Shown here piece by piece: positions 34,215 through 43,259 of a stretch of DNA of 64,000 bases. The position numbers and the translations under genes were made by a program. The stretch is from Clostridium saccharoperbutylacetonicum N1-4(HMT) (GTDB lineage: Bacteria > Bacillota > Clostridia > Clostridiales > Clostridiaceae). The first letter of the stretch is position 1. The number at the start of each line of letters is the position of its first letter. The notes beneath the pieces were generated by a model that saw nothing but the letters and a program-made list of their open reading frames with translations, searched no databases and was not told the DNA's origin. The stretch lies in assembly GCF_000340885.1 (NCBI RefSeq), contig NC_020291.1, forward strand, positions 5,393,001 to 5,457,000, written 5' to 3'.

Positions 34215-36965
34215 TCACTTATGTGGGTTATTTTTTAAATACACCTTAGGATTAAAAAAATTCATTAAGCAACATATCTCTTCATCAGAAATAATAATTG
34301 AATATTTAGTATTTAATGAAGTACATGCACTTTTTATAATTCTATATAAATTAAGGTTTTCTTTTATATAAGTATCCTTACCTTGAAAGTCATCTATATT
34401 TTTCCCTTCTAAAAGCCTATCTATCATACAAGACATATGAAGAGCTATTCCTATAAGTACGTTAGTTGTAATTTTAATATTTAAAGCTTCAGAAACGGTT
34501 TTGCTGAATCTTTTAACATCCTTAAGAACTGCTTTTCCATCAACATTTTTTAATTTATTCTCCAAGGTTTCCTGCATTTTTACATAGGTTTTTTCTATAT
34601 CAATTAACTTTTGAATATTATCAATGCAATTTCCTTCAATAATATCATCTAGCATAAATTGAGGATAATCTAAATCTAATTCAAATGGTCCTACAAAACA
34701 TAATATATCATATGCTTTTTTTATTTTTTCTATTCTATCATAAATATTTTCCTTGCCTATAAAATTAAGTGGAACTATCTCAATAAAATTATGGTCAAAC
34801 TTAACAGAATCTTCAATAAGAGTTTTAATAGTCTTTGCACCACCTTCACCAGTCGTACAAATTGTTATAATAGCTAATTTTTTTTCTTCACTTTCTTCTG
34901 GCTCATAATCCAAAACATTATTGTCATATAAATTGTTTACTTCTAGGGTTTCTTTATAAATTTCATCCAATGAATAACCTATTATTGCTTTTCTTGTTGC
35001 TTCTATTGCATGTAATGTACATGCTAATGGTACAGTTCTTGTTTTTATCTTAAATTCACTTTCAACTTCTTTCCCAAAGGTTGTTAATGAACCCATGTCT
35101 ACAAGAAAAAGTATATCTGTTTTAATTTGATTTTCTCTTATATATTCTTTAACCTTTTCCAAAATATTCTTCGGTCTTTCTTCTATTGGTGCATTTATTC
35201 CTATAGCATATTTGCTTCCAAGTAAGCTATTAACTGCATCTGCCATGGAGGTAGCTGTACTAACTCCATGAGCAATTATTATTATTTTAACGTCACTTCT
35301 TACTACTTTAATATTTTGATCATCATATATTAAAAACATGGTAATAAATCCGGCCTCATCTATAGGCATATGTATATCAATGTCTCTATCAATAATTTTT
35401 ATTGCATTTAAAGCTATTTCAAATTCATTTTCATATTCTTTTCTTATAGAATTTAATTTAGGATTTGAAATCTTCTTATTTCTTCTAATCCTATCTATTG
35501 AATTATTAATGTGTACAGCCAAACCATAATAAATCTTTTTATCAAGTTTTCTTTTTAATTGATCTTCGCAGAATTCAATAACATCTTCTATAACCTCCAT
35601 TATATCTTTATCTACAATATTATTTAAATTTGTAGTATCAATTTTACCATAAACCTTATTCATATATTTTTTGAAATAATCTTCTATGTTTTTTTCCATT
35701 TCTTCTTCAAGTTCTATTCCTCTTATTCCCCTACTTTTAAGTTCTCTAGTTCTTAGGTCCAGCATTTCATAGATATTTTCATCAGTTGTATTTTCTTCAA
35801 AAATAATTTTTTCTTCATTTTTATCAAAGATACAATATCTTTTATTTATATCGATAAGTTTATTCCACAATTGCCTGTGTTCTATTTCTTTATATAATCC
35901 TTCCCTTATATAAGATAGTAAATCCACACTATTTATTTTGATATCATCTTTTCTATTTGACAAATAATCTGCATATGCTTTTGCACAAGCAAGCTGTATA
36001 TCTGATTTTAATTGCCCAACATTATTTTCACAATTATAAGATAAAAATGCTTTGATTGAATTGATAGATACTTTAATACTTTTGCCAAGTCTTCCTGACT
36101 CTTCAATCATAAATTGTTTTATAAGATTAAACCTTTCTTCCATCCCTCTATCTTTTAATGCAGGTATGGTTATTACCATTGGAATTCTTCTTGTAAATGT
36201 TTTCAATAGAGTCGTGTTTGGATCTTCAGTAGTTGCTGTTATTATAAGTACACTTGCACTTCTTTCACTATCGGTTTCTCCAAGTCTTCTATATACCCCT
36301 TTATCCATAAAGGTAAAAAACATTTCCTGACCTTCTGCTGGAAGCCTATGAACTTCATCTAAAAACAAAATTCCTCCGTCTGACTTTTCAATAAGGCCTG
36401 CCTTATCTAAATCTGCCCCAGTATATGCTCCCTTTTTTACTCCAAATATTTGTCCAAGCAGTAATTGTGGATTATTAGCATAATCCGCACAATTAAAAGT
36501 TATAAAAGGACTATTTTTTGATTTCACCTTCATCTCAATTGCATATCTATATATTAACCCTGCAAAAGTTGATTTACCAACGCCAGTTTCCCCAAGCAAT
36601 AAGATATTCATTCCGTTTGGTGGATATAGTATAGCAGCTTTTGCCTGTTCAACTGCAACATATAAACTCGGATTTTTTTCAAGAAATATATCCATAATAG
36701 ATGTGTCATTTACATTATGTTCTTTTATCTCTTTTGATTCACCATTATTAGTTTGATTCTTATTGTACCCATCATTTATTTTAAATAATGTAGGTTTCCC
36801 TTTTGTTTTTATGACCTTTTCTTGTGTTGCTAATTTATTTAAATCTTTACTTACATTTGCTCTATCTAAATTTAGCATTTGAGCAATATCAATTGCTGAG
36901 GCTCCATTAGAATTTGAATCCTTCAACTCTTTAAGTTTTATAAGCACTAAATCAATTCTCCTCAT
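34215..36965 (-). CDS. LevR-type sigma-54 activator with PRD domains
   Basis: The 916-residue regulator has an N-terminal helix-turn-helix (about 1-60), a sigma-54 AAA+ domain (about 95-330; Walker A GETGVGKS 125-132, the sigma-54 contact loop as GAYTGA 179-184, Walker B ILFLDE), a first PRD (about 465-570), an EIIA-Man/EIIB-like stretch (about 575-700; IIAHGVSTATSMADAVNSL) and a second PRD near the C-terminus (about 790-900; IGIALHMSCMIDRLLEG). It should drive the downstream PTS operon from its sigma-54 promoter in response to PTS phosphorylation. Confidence 0.9.
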   Translation of the reverse strand: MRRIDLVLIKLKELKDSNSNGASAIDIAQMLNLDRANVSKDLNKLATQEKVIKTKGKPTLFKINDGYNKNQTNNGESKEIKEHNVNDTSIMDIFLEKNPSLYVAVEQAKAAILYPPNGMNILLLGETGVGKSTFAGLIYRYAIEMKVKSKNSPFITFNCADYANNPQLLLGQIFGVKKGAYTGADLDKAGLIEKSDGGILFLDEVHRLPAEGQEMFFTFMDKGVYRRLGETDSERSASVLIITATTEDPNTTLLKTFTRRIPMVITIPALKDRGMEERFNLIKQFMIEESGRLGKSIKVSINSIKAFLSYNCENNVGQLKSDIQLACAKAYADYLSNRKDDIKINSVDLLSYIREGLYKEIEHRQLWNKLIDINKRYCIFDKNEEKIIFEENTTDENIYEMLDLRTRELKSRGIRGIELEEEMEKNIEDYFKKYMNKVYGKIDTTNLNNIVDKDIMEVIEDVIEFCEDQLKRKLDKKIYYGLAVHINNSIDRIRRNKKISNPKLNSIRKEYENEFEIALNAIKIIDRDIDIHMPIDEAGFITMFLIYDDQNIKVVRSDVKIIIIAHGVSTATSMADAVNSLLGSKYAIGINAPIEERPKNILEKVKEYIRENQIKTDILFLVDMGSLTTFGKEVESEFKIKTRTVPLACTLHAIEATRKAIIGYSLDEIYKETLEVNNLYDNNVLDYEPEESEEKKLAIITICTTGEGGAKTIKTLIEDSVKFDHNFIEIVPLNFIGKENIYDRIEKIKKAYDILCFVGPFELDLDYPQFMLDDIIEGNCIDNIQKLIDIEKTYVKMQETLENKLKNVDGKAVLKDVKRFSKTVSEALNIKITTNVLIGIALHMSCMIDRLLEGKNIDDFQGKDTYIKENLNLYRIIKSACTSLNTKYSIIISDEEICCLMNFFNPKVYLKNNPHK

Positions 36966-37047
36966 CTGCCAATTCCCCTTTTCTTCGTCTTGTCCTTTTA
37001 TATGAATTTTATTATATTACTTCTTAAATCCGCCAATTCTACCCAGA

Positions 37048-37701
37048 CTATTCTTTTATTTTTTTCTTATAACTTGTGCAGTCTTCAAATAAGCCTCCTA
37101 GCATATTAACACATTTATCAATGCATAAATCAACATCTTTAAACTCACCATCAAACACAATTTTATGGCACAAATCATCTACTAGGTAGAACGAATAATG
37201 ATAAAATATTTTTTCTTCCTCTTCGCTATTAAAAGGCAAAGATAAGGTGTTAAAAATTTCTTTTATCTTATCTCTCCTAAGCTTATCCTGTTCCTCTCTT
37301 ACTTGAGCTATATCCTCATCTAAAAGTGTTAGTGCCTCCATCTCATCATGGAATGTTTTAGAAAAGTCATGATAATCCACCATCATTTTTATAAACATTT
37401 TAAATAGTTCTTTTACCACTTTAACATTATTAAATTTTTTATCTTTATTTTCTATCCAAAAATTATGAGTTGGATATTCAAACTTTTTATTAAACTTCTC
37501 AATTACTCTAATGTAAATTTCTTTTTTATCTTCGAAATAAGCATATACAGAACCCGTAGCAACATTTGCTTCCTTTGATATATCTGCTGTAGTTGTATTA
37601 TAATAACCTTTTTCATTGAATAATTTATAAGCTGCATCTAATATCCTATCATATTTCTCTAAAGCTCTTTTTTGGCTTGGTATTCTTGTTTTTCTTTCCA
37701 T
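37048..37701 (-). CDS. TetR-family repressor
   Basis: The 217-residue protein has an N-terminal TetR helix-turn-helix (ILDAAYKLFNEKGYYNTTTADISKEANVATGSVYAYFEDKKEI, about residues 20-65) and a helical ligand domain. It is divergent from an MFS exporter gene. Two copies of a matching palindrome flank the exporter promoter, which argues for repression of the pump and relief by a toxic ligand. Confidence 0.9.
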   Translation of the reverse strand: MERKTRIPSQKRALEKYDRILDAAYKLFNEKGYYNTTTADISKEANVATGSVYAYFEDKKEIYIRVIEKFNKKFEYPTHNFWIENKDKKFNNVKVVKELFKMFIKMMVDYHDFSKTFHDEMEALTLLDEDIAQVREEQDKLRRDKIKEIFNTLSLPFNSEEEEKIFYHYSFYLVDDLCHKIVFDGEFKDVDLCIDKCVNMLGGLFEDCTSYKKKIKE

Positions 37702-37755
37702 CTTTTATCACCTATTTTAATAATAAGAGATAAAAAAATAAAAGTCAACAAAATA

Positions 37756-37823
37756 TGAAATTCATTTCATGTATTGACATTTAAAATTTTCCAGCGTATT
37801 ATATGAACATGAAGTTAATTTCA
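37756..37823 (+). promoter_or_regulatory. Sigma-A promoter flanked by two TetR operators
   Basis: TTGACA (37774-37779), a 17-base spacer and TATTAT (37797-37802) form a strong promoter. The palindromes TGAAATTCATTTCA (37756-37769) and TGAAGTTAATTTCA (37810-37823) lie just upstream of the -35 and just after the start region. The pair fits a repressor that blocks both ends of the promoter. Confidence 0.82.
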
Positions 37824-37855
37824 CATTTTAAAAAATAAAATTCTTGGAGGATATT

Positions 37856-39523
37856 ATGAATAAAAAACAAAAAATATTAGCATTTATCTCACTAGTAATA
37901 GCTTGTTTCTTAACAGTATTAGATTCAACCATAGTAAATGTATCTTTGCCATCTATGGCTGATTATTTCAAAACAGATATATCAGGAATATCTTGGGTTA
38001 GCACAGCTTACTTAATTCCTTTCTCTGCTCTTCTAATAAACTTTTCTAAAATTGCAGATATTTATGGAAGAAAGAAACTATTTTTAATTGGTCTTTTAAT
38101 CTTTGGTACTTCCTCAATGCTTTGTGGACTTGCCACTTCCCTTTCTATGATTATAATTTTTAGAATCTTACAAGGTATAGGTGCTGCAATTCTAGCACCA
38201 TTATCTATTCCGTTAGCTATTGAATTATTTGGCAAAGATGCTATGTCAAAGCTTGCAATTATAATAGGCATGACAATTTCTTTAGCTGCTGCTTCTGGTC
38301 CTGTTGTGGGTGGAATCTTAAATGAAGTCTTTGGTTTTAAGGCAATCTTCTATGTAAATATTCCTTTTATCATCATTTCTATAGTATTTGGCACACAGCA
38401 TCTTAGAGAATGCTATGATAAAACAATTGAAAGGAAAATTGATTTTATTGGTTCATTATTATTAGCTTATGGCATAGGAGCACTAACTTTTTTACTTGTT
38501 AAAGGAAGTTCCTATGGCTGGGGAAGTTCAAAAATAATTACTTTAATTATAACTTCAGCTGTATCAATTACTGCTTTTTTAATATATGAAATTAAATCTA
38601 AAAATCCAATGATAGAATTTAAGCTATTTAAAACAAAAAGCTTTACTTCTTCCATAATAATAATTGGAATAATATTCTTTGCATATATGCCTATATCTTA
38701 TTTAATGAATTTCTATCTAGAAAACCAATTAGGATACACAGTATTAAAATCCGGATTGATGTTAGGTATAGTAAGTGGTGTTTCCTTTATTATGTCACCA
38801 ATTTTCTCTATAATCTATAAAAGATATGGTTCTAGAATTATTTCTCTATTAGCTATAATTTTTGTATCTATTGGTGACCTTATGTTTGTATTTATGAATA
38901 CTTCAAACAATGTAAAAATAATTTATATTGCTTTCATCATAGTAGGACTTGGAATTGGTGCAACTTCCCCATTATATCAAAGCGCTTTTGAGGAAATTTC
39001 AAAAGATAAGAACGGTATTGCTTCAGGAATACTAAATAGTTTTAGACAATTGACTGCTTGTTTAGCTATAGCTTTAGTTTCAACTTTGAGCAGTGCCTAC
39101 ACTACTCAAGCTATTGATAATTCAAAAAACAGAATAATTGATATAGTAAATAACAATTTAGTCCTTGAAGATCAAGTTAAATCAACAATATGTGATAAAA
39201 TTAAAATTTCAGACACTAGCAAAAGTACTACCTTTTCAAGACAAATGGCTGATAAATTAATTACAGACAAGAAAAAAGTAGTATTAGCCTCAGTTCCTGA
39301 TAATATGAAAGCAACTGTTGAAGAAAACTTTAAAGTTCAAACAAAAGAAATATATACTATCCTAGATCAAGCAAATGAAATAAAAAATGATGAAAGTATT
39401 AAGGTTTACAATAAGTGCTTCTTAATAACAGCAATCATTGCACTATTAGGGATAATCGCAGTACCTTTTAATAAAAAAAATGAACGGGAATTAAATAAAG
39501 CTAAAACTGAATTAGCAATATAA
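37856..39523 (+). CDS. MFS multidrug exporter, DHA2 (EmrB/QacA-like) family
   Basis: The ~555-residue protein has about 14 membrane segments, and the motif FLTVLDSTIVNVSLPSMADYF (motif D1) plus KIADIYGRKKLFLIGL (motif A) mark the DHA2 drug-proton antiporters. A soluble loop lies near residues 430-515 before the last helix. GGAGG lies five bases before the ATG at 37856. It is controlled by the divergent TetR gene. The substrate is unknown. Confidence 0.9.
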   Translation: MNKKQKILAFISLVIACFLTVLDSTIVNVSLPSMADYFKTDISGISWVSTAYLIPFSALLINFSKIADIYGRKKLFLIGLLIFGTSSMLCGLATSLSMIIIFRILQGIGAAILAPLSIPLAIELFGKDAMSKLAIIIGMTISLAAASGPVVGGILNEVFGFKAIFYVNIPFIIISIVFGTQHLRECYDKTIERKIDFIGSLLLAYGIGALTFLLVKGSSYGWGSSKIITLIITSAVSITAFLIYEIKSKNPMIEFKLFKTKSFTSSIIIIGIIFFAYMPISYLMNFYLENQLGYTVLKSGLMLGIVSGVSFIMSPIFSIIYKRYGSRIISLLAIIFVSIGDLMFVFMNTSNNVKIIYIAFIIVGLGIGATSPLYQSAFEEISKDKNGIASGILNSFRQLTACLAIALVSTLSSAYTTQAIDNSKNRIIDIVNNNLVLEDQVKSTICDKIKISDTSKSTTFSRQMADKLITDKKKVVLASVPDNMKATVEENFKVQTKEIYTILDQANEIKNDESIKVYNKCFLITAIIALLGIIAVPFNKKNERELNKAKTELAI

Positions 39524-39550
39524 ATTGTTAGTACAACGTCATAAATTCTT

Positions 39551-39595
39551 AATCTAAAAAATTCCCCAAATTAACTTTGGGGAATTTTTTAGATT
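39551..39595. terminator. Terminator after the MFS gene
   Basis: A perfect 20-bp inverted repeat (39551-39570 with 39576-39595) with CCCC/GGGG core and flanking A/T tracts stands between the converging MFS and chemoreceptor genes and probably works both ways. Confidence 0.88.
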
Positions 39596-39685
39596 AGAAA
39601 TTTTTCTATTTGGTTTATATTGAAATTAAGCTATATCATCGCTACATTTTGATTCCTAGACCTTATGTTTATTTTAATTTGTCCA

Positions 39686-41401
39686 TTATATCTTGAATTT
39701 TTGTATCATTTGATTAAGTTTCTGAGAAAGCTCTGCTTGAACTTGTGAAGCTTTTGCCACCTCATTAATAGCACAAGTGATTTCCTCAACACTTCCTAGT
39801 ATTTCCTCAGATCCTGTTGCAGATTCCTGTGCGACTGCCGACACATTTTCAATTGCACTACTTACTTGAATTATTACCTCATCAATTTGCTTAGATGAAG
39901 CTGCAAAGTTATTTACTACATTTGTCATAAACTCAGCATCTTTTTCATATTGAAGACCTGTATTCATTAAGAATTCGTAATTAGGTTTTACATTATTAGA
40001 TATAAACTCAAGAACATCTTGTCCACTTTTAGAAAGATTGTCAACTGAATTTTGAATTTTCGAAACCATATTTCTGATATTCTCCACAGCTTGAGACGAC
40101 TGCTCAGCTAGCTGTCTAACTTCATCAGCGACTACAGCAAAGCCTTTTCCTTGTTCACCAGCTCTGGCAGCTTCAATAGCAGCATTTAAAGCAAGTAAAT
40201 TAGTTTGTTCTGATATCTCTGCAATAGAATCTGCCATTATTTTAACTTGCTCAACAACTCTTGCTTCCTCAATAGCTCTTTCAATATTAGAACAATTTTC
40301 TTCGTAAATTAAATTACCTTCTTCTATGTTTTTGGATGCAGTATTCTTTATATTTATAGCACGTTCTTTTATTTCATTTGCCGAAATCATTGTATCAGTA
40401 GCACTTTTTGCAAGAATATTAGTGGTAGCAGTGACTTCCTCAGTTGAAGCATTTACTTCTTCTGTCGTAGCACTTAAATCTTGAGAGCCCTTAGATATAT
40501 GTTCTGTAGATTTATTTACAAGCTCCATTTTAGAATAAATCTCTTCTGTATTCGCTGAAAGTTCTTCACTTGTAGCACTGATTTCACTAATACTATTAAC
40601 TAATTCACCAATTAAATTATGTATATTACTTTTTGCGTTATTTAATGCACCTGCAAGGTTTCCTATCTCATCTTTAGATTGTATTTCTATTGATTTAGTT
40701 AAATCCCCTTCACCAAGAGCATTAGCAAAAATCAACACTTTTTTAAGCTGTTTTGAAATTGCAATTGATATGGATAAACCAAGAATAATTGCTATAATAA
40801 AACTTAGCATTACTAAAGCAGTTGTAATATAGGAAGAATTTCTATATGTTAATTTGTTTGAAGCATTAGAGTTATCAGCATCAGATATATTATTATCTAT
40901 TAATTGATCTAAAGTCGATTCTATAGATCTTCTAACATTAACAACATTTCCTTTAAATCTTTCATTAGCAGCATCATAATTATTTTCATCTACCAACTTT
41001 GATATTGAATTCATCTCTTCTTTATATGTACTTGCACTTTTTTTCAAATCAGAAAGAATTTTCTTATCATCAGCAGAAGTTAATGTCTTTTCATATGTTT
41101 CCATAAGTTGATTACTCTCATCAAATAAAGAGTTAATATCTTTATTTAAAGTAGCATTTTGTGGACCTTTACTTTGAAATATGATTCTTATAATATCGGT
41201 ACGTATTTCAGCAAAGTTAAGTCTTAAATCATATAGACATTGTATTGAATTTAAATTTTCATCATGCATTTTTATTGCATTATTATTAATTTTGTTCATA
41301 TTATTTAATCCGACAAAGCCTACAACCCCAACTAATATTGCTACAATAATAAAAGCTGATATCAATTTTTGAGAAATTTTTAAATTTTTAAAATAGTTCA
41401 T
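39686..41401 (-). CDS. Membrane methyl-accepting chemotaxis protein
   Basis: The 571-residue receptor has an N-terminal membrane helix (about 10-30), a four-helix-bundle extracellular domain (about 35-185), a second helix (about 190-213), HAMP, and a signalling domain with the conserved tip [38 protein letters not shown]. The ATG at 41401 is ten bases after GGAGG. The ligand is unknown. It lies downstream of a PucR-type regulator on the same strand. Confidence 0.92.
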   Translation of the reverse strand: MNYFKNLKISQKLISAFIIVAILVGVVGFVGLNNMNKINNNAIKMHDENLNSIQCLYDLRLNFAEIRTDIIRIIFQSKGPQNATLNKDINSLFDESNQLMETYEKTLTSADDKKILSDLKKSASTYKEEMNSISKLVDENNYDAANERFKGNVVNVRRSIESTLDQLIDNNISDADNSNASNKLTYRNSSYITTALVMLSFIIAIILGLSISIAISKQLKKVLIFANALGEGDLTKSIEIQSKDEIGNLAGALNNAKSNIHNLIGELVNSISEISATSEELSANTEEIYSKMELVNKSTEHISKGSQDLSATTEEVNASTEEVTATTNILAKSATDTMISANEIKERAINIKNTASKNIEEGNLIYEENCSNIERAIEEARVVEQVKIMADSIAEISEQTNLLALNAAIEAARAGEQGKGFAVVADEVRQLAEQSSQAVENIRNMVSKIQNSVDNLSKSGQDVLEFISNNVKPNYEFLMNTGLQYEKDAEFMTNVVNNFAASSKQIDEVIIQVSSAIENVSAVAQESATGSEEILGSVEEITCAINEVAKASQVQAELSQKLNQMIQKFKI

Positions 41402-41443
41402 AAACAATTTTCCTCCCTAATGTGTAGTTAAATATTATAACTT

Positions 41444-43078
41444 TTAATTATAACCCCAAAATTTTTCGCCAGTATATTCTAATATTTTAAACGATAAGTA
41501 AATACTTACGAAATCATCAATATTATTTAAATCAATATTGATGATTTCTTCTATCTTAGAGATTCTATAATATAAAGTATTTCTATGTATATTCATTACT
41601 TTTGCAAGTTCAGTCTGATTTTTAAAATTTGCTATGTATGAATAAAGAGTTTCTAAATAATCTGTATTATATTTTTTATCATAATCAATAAGTTTCAAAA
41701 GTGAAGGATGACAGAATTCCTTAAGTGATTCATGACCAGAACATAAAGAAAAAATATGTTGCAAAATATATGAATCATAGAAAAAAATAAGTTTGTCACT
41801 ATTTAAGCACTTCCCTAATTCTATTGCTTTAAGTGACTGTTTATAGTATTTATCAATGTCAATTAAGTTTGAAAATGGCCTGCTAATTCCACAAAATATA
41901 TTCTGCTCCCCTAAAAAAGTATTTAGTTTTTCTGAATTAATTTCAATGAACGTCTTATCACTAATATAATTAATCACTGTTACAATATTTCCATTGTATA
42001 AAACACATACAGCATCTGGGAAAAGCTTTTTCAAAAAATTTCGAATAAATTTAAATTGAATTAATGATATTTTTTCTTGCTCCATAGTAATACTGATAAT
42101 ACGTAGCCATTCTTTTAAATTCCAATTTGCGAATTTAAGATTTTCATTAATAGCTTCTTGATTTTTAATTTTTTCATTAAGTAAATCTAAAATTAATAAA
42201 TCTCTATTGTCTGCATTTGTTGTTTCATAATATTTGTGTTTCTGAAGTTCTATAGAAAGTGTCTCACTTAACTGATTGATTAATGTTATATCACTTTCAC
42301 TAAATGGCTTAAATACTTCAAGTATTACAGCTTGCCCTAAAAATTTATTTCCAGAATAAATATTGGCCCATATTCTTGATTCGGCAAACTTAGTATTTTT
42401 AGACGAGTTAAGACATAGAATAGACTTAGAATTTTCATTTAATTCATTTCCATTTTTCACTCTATTCTTAAATCTACTATTAGGCGCTTTTAGATATATA
42501 GGCATTGATGAATTTAATACTTCATTGGTTAAGAATGTGTGCAATTTACTATATATCTGATAACCTCGCGATTTAATATTATCCCATACAGGAATGTCAA
42601 CTTCGATATTTTCTGTAAAGGCAAGTATATTCAAATTAGCATTTCTAACAAAAATAGGATTGCCAATAAGTTCAAAGCCAATGTTAACAATATTCTGAAG
42701 CCCATCATCTTGTGAAAGAGCCTCTAGCAATCTTAAAGAGCTATAACTTAACCTTTCGTATTCAGAAAAAATATCTAAAATCAAATTAAAAATTGATTCA
42801 ATACTACTGTAAGAAATAATTACTATGTTACTCTTTATTTCTTTCCCAATAGAATTATACACTTTATCTTTAGATATAATTAAAAAATTAGCTTCATGTA
42901 AGTGAATATGCTCAATTGGAAGCTTTAATACATCCGCCACATATAGTATATTAGGAGCAAAATCTGTAGGCGCAGTTTCTACATATTTTACAGATTGGAT
43001 AAAAGTTATATTTTTATTGTTAATATAGCTTTGTGGATCATACATCTTTAACTTTTCTATAATAGTGCTAATAAACAT
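41444..43078 (-). CDS. PucR/CdaR-type transcriptional regulator
   Basis: The 544-residue protein has an N-terminal PucR-like sensory domain (about 1-120), a middle region, a GGDEF-like/CdaR segment (about 330-420) and a C-terminal PucR helix-turn-helix (about 480-540; NQTELAKVMNIHRNTLYYRISKIEEI). It is divergent from the secreted GH51-like gene, which could be a target, and 43 bases upstream of the chemoreceptor. GGAGGGT precedes the ATG. The effector is unknown. Confidence 0.8.
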   Translation of the reverse strand: MFISTIIEKLKMYDPQSYINNKNITFIQSVKYVETAPTDFAPNILYVADVLKLPIEHIHLHEANFLIISKDKVYNSIGKEIKSNIVIISYSSIESIFNLILDIFSEYERLSYSSLRLLEALSQDDGLQNIVNIGFELIGNPIFVRNANLNILAFTENIEVDIPVWDNIKSRGYQIYSKLHTFLTNEVLNSSMPIYLKAPNSRFKNRVKNGNELNENSKSILCLNSSKNTKFAESRIWANIYSGNKFLGQAVILEVFKPFSESDITLINQLSETLSIELQKHKYYETTNADNRDLLILDLLNEKIKNQEAINENLKFANWNLKEWLRIISITMEQEKISLIQFKFIRNFLKKLFPDAVCVLYNGNIVTVINYISDKTFIEINSEKLNTFLGEQNIFCGISRPFSNLIDIDKYYKQSLKAIELGKCLNSDKLIFFYDSYILQHIFSLCSGHESLKEFCHPSLLKLIDYDKKYNTDYLETLYSYIANFKNQTELAKVMNIHRNTLYYRISKIEEIINIDLNNIDDFVSIYLSFKILEYTGEKFWGYN

Positions 43079-43259
43079 TCACAGATACCCTCCATAAATT
43101 ATATATTTCTATAGATAAAAACAATAAGCCTTTGTGCATATGCAAAAATATTTTATATTATTATTTGTGCTTGTGCATATTGTTGTTGGAAAATTATATC
43201 TTTAATATATTATATATCGAAATATAGCTAAATAATTACATTAAAGGAGGAATATCATA

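Noticed and set aside
34207..34229. Stand-alone plus-strand terminator
   Set aside because: The hairpin overlaps the stop codon of the LevR-type gene and no plus-strand gene precedes it; treated as part of the downstream terminator region.
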